From the NCBI GenBank assembly GCA_023404675.1, contig JAEYAW010000036.1, positions 1 through 64,000 on the forward strand: a stretch of 64,000 nucleotides of DNA, given 5' to 3'. Source of the stretch: Pseudomonadota bacterium. GTDB taxonomy: Bacteria; Pseudomonadota; Alphaproteobacteria; Rhizobiales; Xanthobacteraceae. The notes below the pieces were generated by a model. The model searched no databases and had not been told where the DNA came from. It was given only the letters and a program-made list of their open reading frames with translations. Made by a program: the position numbers and the translations under genes. Numbering within the stretch: position 1 is the stretch's first letter; every line of letters begins with the position of its first letter. Of this stretch, positions 53,422-61,735 are shown piece by piece.

Positions 53422-55406
53422 CAGCGCTTCTCCCTGATCCGGACGCCATTGCCGGCATCGTTCCAGTTATTGCCGTTCGGTGCGGGCGAGGTCGTTGCCG
53501 GTGCCGCAGCCTTTGGCGGTGACCACGGTGCGAACTCACCGAAGTCCGGCAGAACGTCGGCGATGTTCATGCGCCCGCGCTCCGCGATGCCACGGTACAT
53601 CTGGGCGTCCTGATCGAACATCTGCCGATAGGCATTCACGCGGGAATGCGCCTCGGTCATGATTTCGCTGCGCAGTTCGGGCGACAGGCGGCCGGTGCTG
53701 GCCATCTGAGATTTGACCTCGGCTTGCAGGCGCTGCGGCAGGGTCGCGATGGCCTGCGCCACGCTCATTTCGGACTCACGAACCACCGATCCGGGATCCA
53801 TGACCTTGGCCAATCCGTAAATCAGATTTACGTCGGCTGCCCGGTTGTCGCGGCCCGCAGCATCCGTCATCGATTTGTAGACTGGCGCGGCCTGCGCCAG
53901 ATTCTTGTAAGACGGCAGGCCCTGCACTTCATTGCGGAGCGCGGACACCGACTTCGGATCGGCCGGCATGGCGTCCGCCGTGGCGCGCTCGGATTGCGCC
54001 TTGCGCCAGACCTTCGGATCAACACCGGCCGGCGTCTGCGGAATGACGGATGAGCCCTGCCCCTGCGGTGCGGGTGGCTGATAGGGCGTCACGGTCTGAC
54101 TGCGCGGATCGCGCCAGCCCATGATCTTCTCGCCCGTGTTCGGATCGGTGCCGACTTCCCCGAACTCAGGCCCCTTGTTCGGCTCGCCCTTCGGAATGGA
54201 CCGCAGCAGATTGCCACGCTGATCCATGACGCCGATTGCGTTGCCAAGGTCAACGGTGGAGACTTTCTGGCCGGCAAGCAGAGCGTTGAGAACACCCATC
54301 ACTGCCTTGCGGGCATCATCAGAGATGTACGGGTTGGACGCCGCCTGAATCAGCTTGTCCATGCTCGGGGCAGGCGCGGCGGCTGTGGGCTGCGTTGCTG
54401 ACCGGCCGCCAGAGCCGAGAGCCTGAGCAATCTGGCCCATGGCGCCTTGCGGCTGCTGCGGCGCTCCGCCAGTGGTGCCAAGGGCCAAGGCCGTCTGCAT
54501 CATGGCATCGTTGCCTTGCGATGGCGCTGCGGTTGCCGTCCCGGCCACTTGATAGGGCGCGGGTTGCCCAAGAGCATCGGCGACGGCCTGGGTGGATCGC
54601 GGTGCGCCCCCGATGAACTTGTGGTCCCCGATCATCTGGCCGGGGCCCTGCGCCCATGCCGGCATGGGACGGCCCAGCGATGTCTGCAATCGCGGCTCGA
54701 TGAAATTCTTCGCGCCGTTGGTCGGATCGTCGCCGGTGTAGGCGCGGTCGAGAGCGGCGGACGCGGCTTGGTATTCGCGGCTGTTCGGATCGATGGCCGC
54801 CATCTTCGAACGACCAGCTGCCGTATTCCACGGCTCGAACTGATTGCGGGCGGTCACGACGCCGCTGGCCGTATCGCCGCCATAGCCGCCGTTCGCTGCC
54901 CGGTTGCGGATGACGCTGGCCACGGCCTGCATTCCGACCGGACCCTGATTGCCGGCCTCCGCAATGATGGTGCGCACAGCCTTGTCCCGATCCTGTCCTG
55001 AGGGAGGATCAAGGGGCGAGGGCTCGTCGTTGGAATAAATCTTGCCGGTCGTGTTCGGCTGTGGCTGTCCCGTCGAAGTCATGCCACCCGGCGGCAGCGA
55101 TGAGGACTGCGGTAGTCCCTGAGATTGCGCCGGGGAATCCCCCTGCAAGCCGCGCAACGAGCCGTAAGCCTCCTGAATGATTTTTGCGCTCTCGGCTGCG
55201 TTGGCGCGTTCGGCCTCCGTCAGTTTGCGGTCCTCAACAGCATTGACCGCTGTATCCGCCAGTTGCGCCACGCCCTGCATCCAGTGCTGGATCGGCTGCT
55301 TCGGTTTTGCGTAGAGCGCATCGAGAATCTTGCGCTGGCGTGCGATGGCCTCGGGCGTCATCCGCCCGCTGTCACCACTGTTCGCGTTCAGAAGATCGAG
55401 AGCCAT
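53421..55406 (-). CDS. Phage-type protein with a SleB-like cell-wall hydrolase domain
   Basis: A 661-residue protein. After a helical N-terminus and a Gln/Pro linker, a Hydrolase_2 (SleB-type) domain lies at about 145-270, with RTIIAEAGNQGPVGMQAVASVIRNRAANGGYGG, VVTARNQFEPW and GDHKFIGG. A long low-complexity C-terminal region follows. SleB-type domains cleave peptidoglycan, so this may be a virion-borne enzyme used at entry. It is coupled to the 697-residue protein. Confidence 0.75.
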   Translation of the reverse strand: MALDLLNANSGDSGRMTPEAIARQRKILDALYAKPKQPIQHWMQGVAQLADTAVNAVEDRKLTEAERANAAESAKIIQEAYGSLRGLQGDSPAQSQGLPQSSSLPPGGMTSTGQPQPNTTGKIYSNDEPSPLDPPSGQDRDKAVRTIIAEAGNQGPVGMQAVASVIRNRAANGGYGGDTASGVVTARNQFEPWNTAAGRSKMAAIDPNSREYQAASAALDRAYTGDDPTNGAKNFIEPRLQTSLGRPMPAWAQGPGQMIGDHKFIGGAPRSTQAVADALGQPAPYQVAGTATAAPSQGNDAMMQTALALGTTGGAPQQPQGAMGQIAQALGSGGRSATQPTAAAPAPSMDKLIQAASNPYISDDARKAVMGVLNALLAGQKVSTVDLGNAIGVMDQRGNLLRSIPKGEPNKGPEFGEVGTDPNTGEKIMGWRDPRSQTVTPYQPPAPQGQGSSVIPQTPAGVDPKVWRKAQSERATADAMPADPKSVSALRNEVQGLPSYKNLAQAAPVYKSMTDAAGRDNRAADVNLIYGLAKVMDPGSVVRESEMSVAQAIATLPQRLQAEVKSQMASTGRLSPELRSEIMTEAHSRVNAYRQMFDQDAQMYRGIAERGRMNIADVLPDFGEFAPWSPPKAAAPATTSPAPNGNNWNDAGNGVRIREKR

Positions 55407-55419
55407 TGTGCTGGCCTCC

Positions 55420-55734
55420 TCAGTTCAATGCGCCTGCCGCAGCGGCGCAGGCGATCCGGGCAAGGAAGCCACATTCCACCGGACCGGTCCGGCCATGGCT
55501 GGCGATGCTGTAGAGCGCCCGCGCGATCAGCATGGGCGACTCATACTTGTGACAGAACGCGATGGCCTGATCGGCCATCTGGAAACCGCGCATGTTGTCG
55601 GTCTGCGGGTCGCCGCACTCTTCGACCTTCCAGAAATCCGGCTGACCCGTTCCCTCGGGCTGCTGCACGAAAGACGGGATGTCGCTCAACATGCGGTCCA
55701 GAAATTCGTCGGGATATTGCGGAGCATCTTCCAT
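55420..55734 (-). CDS. Hypothetical protein
   Basis: A 104-residue acidic protein (MEDAPQYPDEFLDRMLSDIP) with a C-terminal hydrophobic Ala-rich stretch. The ATG at 55734 overlaps the stop of the ribbon-helix-helix gene (ATGA). It lies 13 bp before the hydrolase-like gene. No family is recognised. Confidence 0.6.
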   Translation of the reverse strand: MEDAPQYPDEFLDRMLSDIPSFVQQPEGTGQPDFWKVEECGDPQTDNMRGFQMADQAIAFCHKYESPMLIARALYSIASHGRTGPVECGFLARIACAAAAGALN

Positions 55735-55925
55735 CACGCCACCCGAGTTTCGAGTGCGACGCCATCCGCCACAAGACGATCGATGATGCTTCGGCGAACG
55801 TATTCAGTGGGCGTCATCATCTGACGCTGCGCAGCCTCTTGGATGGCACGCGGGAGCGCTGGCGGGCACCTGATCTCGACCCGGCCTGAGAATCTTGAAT
55901 CGATCGTCTTTTGGGAATCGCCCAT
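55734..55925 (-). CDS. Ribbon-helix-helix-type small DNA-binding protein
   Basis: 63 residues. VEIRCPPALPRAIQEAAQRQMMTPTEYVRRSIIDRLVADG fits an Arc/CopG-type ribbon-helix-helix: a short strand followed by two helices. Such proteins bind operators as dimers. It heads a minus-strand group of coupled genes and may regulate it. The region upstream (55926-56217) holds no supportable gene. Confidence 0.65.
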   Translation of the reverse strand: MGDSQKTIDSRFSGRVEIRCPPALPRAIQEAAQRQMMTPTEYVRRSIIDRLVADGVALETRVA

Positions 55926-56217
55926 AGCTATTTCCCTCTGATTTAGGTGTCTGGAAATCGCGTTTCGCCGCGATGACTGCGCCTGCCGAGATTTGATCTC
56001 TCAAAGCAGAGATGACCGGCTTTCGAGCCGAACGAGCCCTTCTGATCGGGCCTAGACCGGAACGGCTTCTGATCGCCGTTGGACTATTTATCAGGTGGCT
56101 CCCGCGTGAATAGGAGTCCCGACGTCGTGTGTAAGAATATAGGTGATTTGCCGTACGCCAGCAATCCGAAACTGCTGCCATGTGGATAGGGTGAATAAGA
56201 TACCGAAATGTTCGTTC

Positions 56218-56880
56218 TTACAAATCCCACACCGGCACCTGCTCCGCGTCGGGAAAGCGTCGCCAGGTCAGGACAGCGTTCGAACGCCTGCGGATCGTGG
56301 CAGCATTGTCCGTGAGCGCCACGACCTCGCCCCGCTGGATCAGGAAAGCGAGGCCCCAGCAGCCGACACGCGGGGCCGGGGCGATGGGATGCAGGCCGAA
56401 GATATCGACCGTGCGCCATCCGAGATTGGTGGCCTGCTCGCCCCATTGGGCGAGAAATTCCGCGCCGTCGTCGATCATCGCGGACCACGCCTCGGGCGAG
56501 AATCCGTCCAGCGGATCGCTCGTGCTGATCTTACAAAGACCGTCTCGCCACTCGCTCGGGATATGCGCAGAGCGCAGAGCTTCGAGAGCAGAGTTCTGCT
56601 CTCTCACCCCTTGTTCAAAATCACCGGGGACAACTGGGACACCGGGGACACCGCCGCTAATATACTCGACTAACTCAGTTTTTGTGTCCCCGGTGGAATG
56701 CGCTTGCTGTCCCCGGTCAAAATCCACCGGGGACAGTGACGGTGCTTCACCGGGGACAGGAAAAGTGCGCTTTACCAACACCTTGGCTGCACTGTCCCCG
56801 GTGTCCCCGGTGCCACCGGTGATTTTCAATGAGGCTGAGAAGACTGCGGAGAGGTCTTTCAAGCTATGCATTGTCGTCAC
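56218..56880 (-). CDS. Hypothetical protein whose 5' half is built over iteron-like repeats
   Basis: A 220-residue protein coupled to the primase-helicase (17-bp overlap of start and stop). Its N-terminal 90 residues are shaped by DNA repeats and read GTGDTGDSAA, PVPGEAPSLSPVD, STGDTK and GVPGVPVVPGD. The C-terminal half is ordinary protein (LDGFSPEAWSAMIDDGAEFLAQWGEQATNLGWRTVDIFGLHP). The family is unknown. The dense CCGGGGACA copies suggest that this coding region also works as a DNA site. Confidence 0.7.
   Translation of the reverse strand: MTTMHSLKDLSAVFSASLKITGGTGDTGDSAAKVLVKRTFPVPGEAPSLSPVDFDRGQQAHSTGDTKTELVEYISGGVPGVPVVPGDFEQGVREQNSALEALRSAHIPSEWRDGLCKISTSDPLDGFSPEAWSAMIDDGAEFLAQWGEQATNLGWRTVDIFGLHPIAPAPRVGCWGLAFLIQRGEVVALTDNAATIRRRSNAVLTWRRFPDAEQVPVWDL
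56624..56810. repeat. Iteron-like cluster, eight copies of CCGGGGACA
   Basis: Exact copies on the plus strand at 56624, 56642, 56727 and 56750, and on the minus strand at 56685-56693, 56708-56716, 56793-56801 and 56802-56810. All lie in 187 bp, 54 bp beyond the primase-helicase stop. The arrangement resembles satellite or plasmid origins, such as the P4 ori repeats bound by the alpha primase-helicase. Confidence 0.7.
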
Positions 56881-59716
56881 CCTCCATGAAGGTCGACACG
56901 ACGTGGTAGACGCGTTGCTTGCCGAAGTTCGGCACGCGCATGGACTTGGCGAGGTGTTCTTTGTCCGCCGCTGCGATGAAGCCGCGATCCGTCAGAACGC
57001 GGGCGACCCGTTTCGCGTCCATGCCGGCACAGACATCGCGCCATGCTGAGGGAGTGATGAAGTAGTCCCAGCCGTCGCCCACCTTCAGGCGGTAGCCGGC
57101 CACGTCGCGCATCACCGGTCCGGAGTGGATCGGCGGCAGGTTGCTGTCGGCCCTGTTCTTGGCAATGTCTTCCTCTTCCCAGGCCGGGATGAAGCGGGCC
57201 ATGCCGTTGGCGAGCAGGAAGGCGCGCACCTGCTCGATGCCCTGCCGTTCTTCCGCAGGCTCGCACCCGCCGCGCTGAACGATCCAGTCCTGAAGGCACC
57301 GGCCGGCAGCCCTGACCGCCTCATCCGGTGTCCAAGGGACAATGCCGCACATGGACGCGGCGACACCACCCGCAGCGATCAGACCGAACCGCTGGGCAAC
57401 GCGCTCCACCTGCCCATCCGCACCGGCCGGGACATACTTGCGGCAGAAGCCCTGGATGCAGATCGAAGCCTGCTTCTGCAACTCGCTCATCTGCGGCACG
57501 ACCCTGGTGAGATATTCGCGGGCCGCGACGCCGTAGTGATGCTGGGTTGCTTCGCGAAGGTGACGGGCCAGCGCCTCCGACGAGGGGAAGCCGTGCAGGG
57601 TCTCGAACAGTCCCATGCCGGCCCCGGCGTCAGCCGGGATATCGATGATGCGCACCTGCTGTCCGGCCGCCAGTTTGCGGCCACGGCCCTCTTCGGCAAT
57701 CTTGTCCGCCAAGGAAATCTCGCCCGAGGACAGGAACATGACGCGCCAGCTTGCCGTGCGCCGTGCCGAGCCATCGCGAGCAGATCGCGACTTGCCCGAA
57801 CCGTTGGCGAGCATGTAGGCGGCTTCGCCGGCCTCGCGGGCCTGAAGCTGCGACAATTCGTCGAGACACAGCAGCGTGTCACAATGGGCGAGCGCCACGC
57901 CTTCAAGGCCGTTGCTGGTGGCGCGCCATGACCGGACAAAGCCGGTGACGCCGCCGCCTCCCCAGATTGATCCGGCCACATGCAGTGCGGTGGATTTGCC
58001 GGTGGAGGATGCGCCCCGGAAGTGAACGCCGCCGCCCTCTGCCGAACACGGACCGATCAGCGGTCCCGCGAAGGCAGCGGAGATGGCGAGCACGAGGCGG
58101 GAGTTGCCGGCGGCATAGCGGGCGACGTTCTGCTGCCAGCTCTCCAGCGTGCCAGCCTGCCGGAATGTGTGCTCGTGCGCGGTGGCAGTCTGCAACAGCA
58201 GTCGGTCGTTCTCCGATCCGCCATAGCTCTGGTCCGGCAGCACGAACGAATTGCTGTGCCAGCCGATCCGCTGGGTGGCGCGGGCACGAGCGGGCGTCTT
58301 GGCCTGAAGCAGGAAGGCGTTGAACAACTGCCGCGCCTTCTGGCCGGGGGCGACATAGAGGCCATCGTTCATGAGCGTGCGACGCGCTTCCGTTCCATCG
58401 CCAGCGAGCGATCCATGTGCAAGAGCGCAACGGTGTTCGCGTCCATCGTTGTCGATCCAGCGCAGGAGAAGCCCCCAACTGGATCCGTCCGCGTCGCGTG
58501 TCATCGCCTCGATATCAAACGGGCCGGACAGTTTGATCGGCGGCTTTTCCTCGTCGTCGGGATTGGTCCAGTACAGCCCATCTTTCCGAAAGACATAGCC
58601 GTATGGCAGCCGGTAGCGGTCGTCCGATTTGGACGTGGCTGCCGGCTCTTCCTGCTCGGGTTGCGTCGGAGGCGACCACTCCGGCGACTCGGCAATCAGG
58701 GCCTGCAATGCGTCCACCGAATGCAGGGGCAGCCAGTCCGACACGTCGCCCTTTTCGGGCAGGCCGGCGAAATCGACCACCTTGACGCCGGCCGCGACCT
58801 TCGCCGCGAGCGCGGCCTTGTCGTCCGCATGCTTGCGGCCCGGCGCATCATTGTCGGCTAGGATGACGATGGCGCGGTTCTCAAGATAGGACTCGCAACC
58901 GGCCGGCAGTCCGTCGCCGGTGCCGCCGAATGTGAAGGCCGCAAGGCCGGCAGCGGCCAGCGTCTCCACGTCCTTCTCGCCCTCGGGCCAATACAGCGGG
59001 CCATCGGTCGCAAAGGGATAGCGATCAGCGGTGAACGGCACGTCACGGAAGCCGGCCGGCTTGGCATACTGCCAGCCGGTGGTCCCGTCCGCGTCGGTCA
59101 CGCGATAGACATTGAAGGCGCGCGCCTCGGTGTTCTTTTTCAGGATCTTGATGCGAACCGGAACGCCGCCCTGCCGGTAGACATGGCGGCGCTTCTCGTC
59201 GTCACGGCGGCGCGGGCCGTCTTCGCCCGCAGCAATGAAGCGCGGCTTGCCGTCCTTGTCCGGCGCGGTGCGGGCCGGGAAGGTGGCCGGAGCCGTTGCG
59301 GCCTCCGAAGGCGTGGCCAACGTCTGGATAGGAGCGGCGTCTTTCCGGGGCATCGGAAGGATATTGCCGGTGATGGAGGCGGAGCCGGCCAGCGGCGCAA
59401 CGCCAAGCAGGTCCGCCAGTTCGCGTGCGGCGTCCAGCTTCGATTTGCCGGTGACATAGGCCACGAGGTCGATGGCGTCGCCGCCCTTTTCGCCGGTGGC
59501 GAAGTCCGACCACACACCGTTGCCCAGGTTGAACTTGAACGAACCGGGCGAACCGTCCGGGCGGGTCGGATTGAGCGCCACCCATTCGCGGCCCTCACGT
59601 TTGCCGTTCGGCAGATACGTGCTGGCGATCAGTTCGAGACTGCCGAGCGCGGCGCGCGCGACGGCGGCGAAATCGACATACTCCTTACGCTGAAACGTGT
59701 TTGCGATGGCTCCCAT
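56864..59716 (-). CDS. Toprim/DUF927 primase-helicase
   Basis: A 950-residue replication protein. The N-terminal part has YLPNGKREGREWVALNP and GVWSDFATGEKGGDAIDLVAY, as in phage primases. A Toprim domain follows (LYWPEGEKDVETLAAAGLAAFTFGGTGDG, AIVILADNDAPGRKHAD). The C-terminal half is a DUF927 helicase with Walker A FRGASSTGKSTALHVAGS near residue 570 and Walker B LLCLDELSQL. The start is ATG 59716, overlapping the upstream stop (TAATG). P4-type satellites and some plasmids use similar fused proteins to replicate. It lies beside the iteron-like cluster. Confidence 0.9.
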   Translation of the reverse strand: MGAIANTFQRKEYVDFAAVARAALGSLELIASTYLPNGKREGREWVALNPTRPDGSPGSFKFNLGNGVWSDFATGEKGGDAIDLVAYVTGKSKLDAARELADLLGVAPLAGSASITGNILPMPRKDAAPIQTLATPSEAATAPATFPARTAPDKDGKPRFIAAGEDGPRRRDDEKRRHVYRQGGVPVRIKILKKNTEARAFNVYRVTDADGTTGWQYAKPAGFRDVPFTADRYPFATDGPLYWPEGEKDVETLAAAGLAAFTFGGTGDGLPAGCESYLENRAIVILADNDAPGRKHADDKAALAAKVAAGVKVVDFAGLPEKGDVSDWLPLHSVDALQALIAESPEWSPPTQPEQEEPAATSKSDDRYRLPYGYVFRKDGLYWTNPDDEEKPPIKLSGPFDIEAMTRDADGSSWGLLLRWIDNDGREHRCALAHGSLAGDGTEARRTLMNDGLYVAPGQKARQLFNAFLLQAKTPARARATQRIGWHSNSFVLPDQSYGGSENDRLLLQTATAHEHTFRQAGTLESWQQNVARYAAGNSRLVLAISAAFAGPLIGPCSAEGGGVHFRGASSTGKSTALHVAGSIWGGGGVTGFVRSWRATSNGLEGVALAHCDTLLCLDELSQLQAREAGEAAYMLANGSGKSRSARDGSARRTASWRVMFLSSGEISLADKIAEEGRGRKLAAGQQVRIIDIPADAGAGMGLFETLHGFPSSEALARHLREATQHHYGVAAREYLTRVVPQMSELQKQASICIQGFCRKYVPAGADGQVERVAQRFGLIAAGGVAASMCGIVPWTPDEAVRAAGRCLQDWIVQRGGCEPAEERQGIEQVRAFLLANGMARFIPAWEEEDIAKNRADSNLPPIHSGPVMRDVAGYRLKVGDGWDYFITPSAWRDVCAGMDAKRVARVLTDRGFIAAADKEHLAKSMRVPNFGKQRVYHVVSTFMEGDDNA

Positions 59717-60174
59717 TACTGGATGCCTCCCATCGGTTCGACTGTGGCGATGAGCAGGGCGATGCCCGGCCGGGCTGTTTCGATGAACTCTTTCCAGGCG
59801 ACTTCCTGCTCGAGCCGTGTTTCCACCAGAACGACGTTGCGTCCGAACACCGCGCCGGTCGCGGCAGCGGCATAAGCCGCGAGCGGCGGCTCGCACGAGA
59901 CAATCACGGCCTGATCGCATTGCCGGATGAATTTGCGCAGCGTCTTGCGGTGGAAGCCGTCTGGTCCTTTTGCGGTCAGCATGTCGTCACCGACCAGCAG
60001 CACCGCCGCCCGATCACCGGGTGGCATGGGCAGCGGCTCAGTGCTCTGGGGCGCAATGCCGAGGATGACGCCGAAGTCGCGGACCGCCTCGAACAGCGGG
60101 CGGAGGTAAGGCGGAGACCGCCTCACCACGTCGTTCAGTCGCGCGTTGTTTGCTGTGACAAGGAGAGCGCTCAA
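59716..60174 (-). CDS. Hypothetical protein upstream of the primase
   Basis: A 152-residue protein with alternating hydrophobic strands (AAVLLVGDDMLTAKG, CDQAVIVSCEPPLAAYAAAATGAVFGRNVVLVETR, ALLIATVEP), suggesting a small alpha/beta fold. Start and stop overlap the neighbouring genes, so it is a real member of the replication operon. Function unknown. Confidence 0.7.
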   Translation of the reverse strand: MSALLVTANNARLNDVVRRSPPYLRPLFEAVRDFGVILGIAPQSTEPLPMPPGDRAAVLLVGDDMLTAKGPDGFHRKTLRKFIRQCDQAVIVSCEPPLAAYAAAATGAVFGRNVVLVETRLEQEVAWKEFIETARPGIALLIATVEPMGGIQ

Positions 60175-60449
60175 TGTCCGCCCTCCTCAATCCGCACCGG
60201 CGTTTCCAGCCGATACCGCCCGTGGTGGCCGGCATAGGTGCCACCGTGGGACTCGTGCGTCGTGGTGATGACGAGGCCAGCCTTGCGCAGCTTGTAGATG
60301 TAGTGCGACCAGCGCGGCGCGGGCTGCTGCAAGGTGGTGAGGCCGATAGCGCCAGCATCCCTGAGATGACGGAGCGCCCAGGCCTCGCGGCCATCGAAGC
60401 GCAGCCGCGTGCCGTCTGGCAGGATCGCGATGAGAGTGTCTTTCCTCAT
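60171..60449 (-). CDS. Small winged-helix-like protein
   Basis: 92 residues. AWALRHLRDAGAIGLTTLQQPAPRWSHYIYKLRKAGLVITTTHESHGG reads as a winged helix: recognition helix, then a beta-hairpin wing. Phage relatives are called winged-helix domain proteins. Coupled to both neighbours. The DNA target is unknown. Confidence 0.7.
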   Translation of the reverse strand: MRKDTLIAILPDGTRLRFDGREAWALRHLRDAGAIGLTTLQQPAPRWSHYIYKLRKAGLVITTTHESHGGTYAGHHGRYRLETPVRIEEGGH

Positions 60450-60647
60450 TCAGCGGGCCTCCTCTTCGAAGCCGAGGCCGGCAAGGCCTGCGACGGTGGA
60501 GGCGTGGACGAGGCTGAGACCGAACCGGGAGGCAATCTTGCGAGCCGCGCGGGTCGGAGGCGTCAGGATGGCGGGCCGCCAATCGAACAGCGGCAGGCCG
60601 GCGATACAGGGATGACACTCGGGTGGATGGTTGGTATAGGTTTTCAT
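60450..60647 (-). CDS. Small hypothetical protein
   Basis: 65 residues, one base before the winged-helix gene. It contains HPPECHPCIAG and a helix ARKIASRFGLSLVHASTVAGLAGLG. The ribosome-binding site is weak. Function unknown. Confidence 0.55.
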   Translation of the reverse strand: MKTYTNHPPECHPCIAGLPLFDWRPAILTPPTRAARKIASRFGLSLVHASTVAGLAGLGFEEEAR

Positions 60648-60732
60648 GCTGGAATGCTCTCAAGAGCCCGGTGCGCACGCTGTCTCCGCCAAGAGGTCGT
60701 GCCGCCGGGTTTTTGTTTGGGGAGGGGTGTGG

Positions 60733-60972
60733 TCAGGCGGCCTCATGCTGGCGACCAATGGTCGGAAAGGTCGAAACCCAGCGGCGCAGTTCGTGGTCAT
60801 CAATGAGCGTGGCCTTGCCGTCCTTCCGGGCGGTCAATTCCTTCTCTTTGATGGCTTTGAAAATGCGGGAGCGGCTGCGGCCGGTTGCGGCAGCGGCTTG
60901 TTCAGGCGTGTAGCAGATGGCCTGAAAGTAGAGGGCCTGCGAGATGGCCGTTTCGGTCTGCTTGATGTCCAT
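60733..60972 (-). CDS. Excisionase-like HTH protein
   Basis: A 79-residue protein with a MerR/AlpA-type helix-turn-helix: YTPEQAAAATGRSRSRIFKAIKEKELTARKDGKATLIDDHELRRWVSTF. Proteins of this type act as excisionases or activators of excision in integrated elements. It is the first gene of the replication operon and reads away from the integrase end. A near-match to the element motif (CCGGGGACG, 61008-61016) lies 36 bp before its start. Confidence 0.75.
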   Translation of the reverse strand: MDIKQTETAISQALYFQAICYTPEQAAAATGRSRSRIFKAIKEKELTARKDGKATLIDDHELRRWVSTFPTIGRQHEAA

Positions 60973-61075
60973 CGTGCGTCCTGTTTCTCAACAGTCCCGG
61001 ACAAATTCCGGGGACGCACGGAAGCTATGTGGCTTGAATTATCTGTGAAAGTTGGGCAACGAATGCAAAAGTTTC

Positions 61076-61735
61076 CTACTTGCCCAAGGCCTTATTTTTT
61101 CGTCTCGTCTGGCCGGACCTGACATTTGTAACGGCTCTGACGATTGCTTCAGCGGTATATTCATTCCCTTGGTTCGTGATAGATAAGCGCTCCAGAAATT
61201 CGCTACAGAAATCGAGGTAAGGGCTAGACAGTTTTGTACTTCCGCCCCTGAAAACGGTGCGGCTGAATTTCGGGCGTTCGCCAAAATGTTTTTCGTAAAC
61301 TCGCGGAAGCTCTGCTCCTACGAGCCACTCAAACGCACTGCGTTGGCCCAGGTGGAGTTCCGAGTGTGCTCGGCTTTCATCTGCTGTCGGCCTTCGACTC
61401 TTGGCGGGCGGGGCAGCTGCATGTGTGGCCTCAACAATCTCCCCAAGATGCCTTTTCCATGAATCGATGCGTCCATCGCTATTGAGACGGTCAACCACAG
61501 CTGGATCACTCAGGAGTTGAATCAGTTTACGAGCCGTTTTTTCGACAGGTATTACAGACTTGTATTTAACGACGTTAGCATTGAGAGTTTTGATGTTTTC
61601 AAAGAAGGTGCAGGCTAAATCTAGATCGCGCCGTAGTCCTTCCAAATCTTGGACGAATGTATAGCCCGCGCGGCGGGCTATCTCGACCGCATCTTCTCTT
61701 GTTACAAATCCGGATAGCCTCTCCATCCGTTTCAC
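61076..61735 (-). CDS. Hypothetical protein coupled to the integrase
   Basis: A 219-residue protein, its ATG overlapping the integrase stop (ATGA). It contains TREDAVEIARRAGYTFVQDLEGLRRDLDLACTFFENIKTLNANV and a basic tail (RSGQTRRKNKALGK). It looks lower in GC than the integrase. No family is recognised. The tight coupling suggests a role in integration or in maintaining the element. Confidence 0.7.
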   Translation of the reverse strand: MKRMERLSGFVTREDAVEIARRAGYTFVQDLEGLRRDLDLACTFFENIKTLNANVVKYKSVIPVEKTARKLIQLLSDPAVVDRLNSDGRIDSWKRHLGEIVEATHAAAPPAKSRRPTADESRAHSELHLGQRSAFEWLVGAELPRVYEKHFGERPKFSRTVFRGGSTKLSSPYLDFCSEFLERLSITNQGNEYTAEAIVRAVTNVRSGQTRRKNKALGK

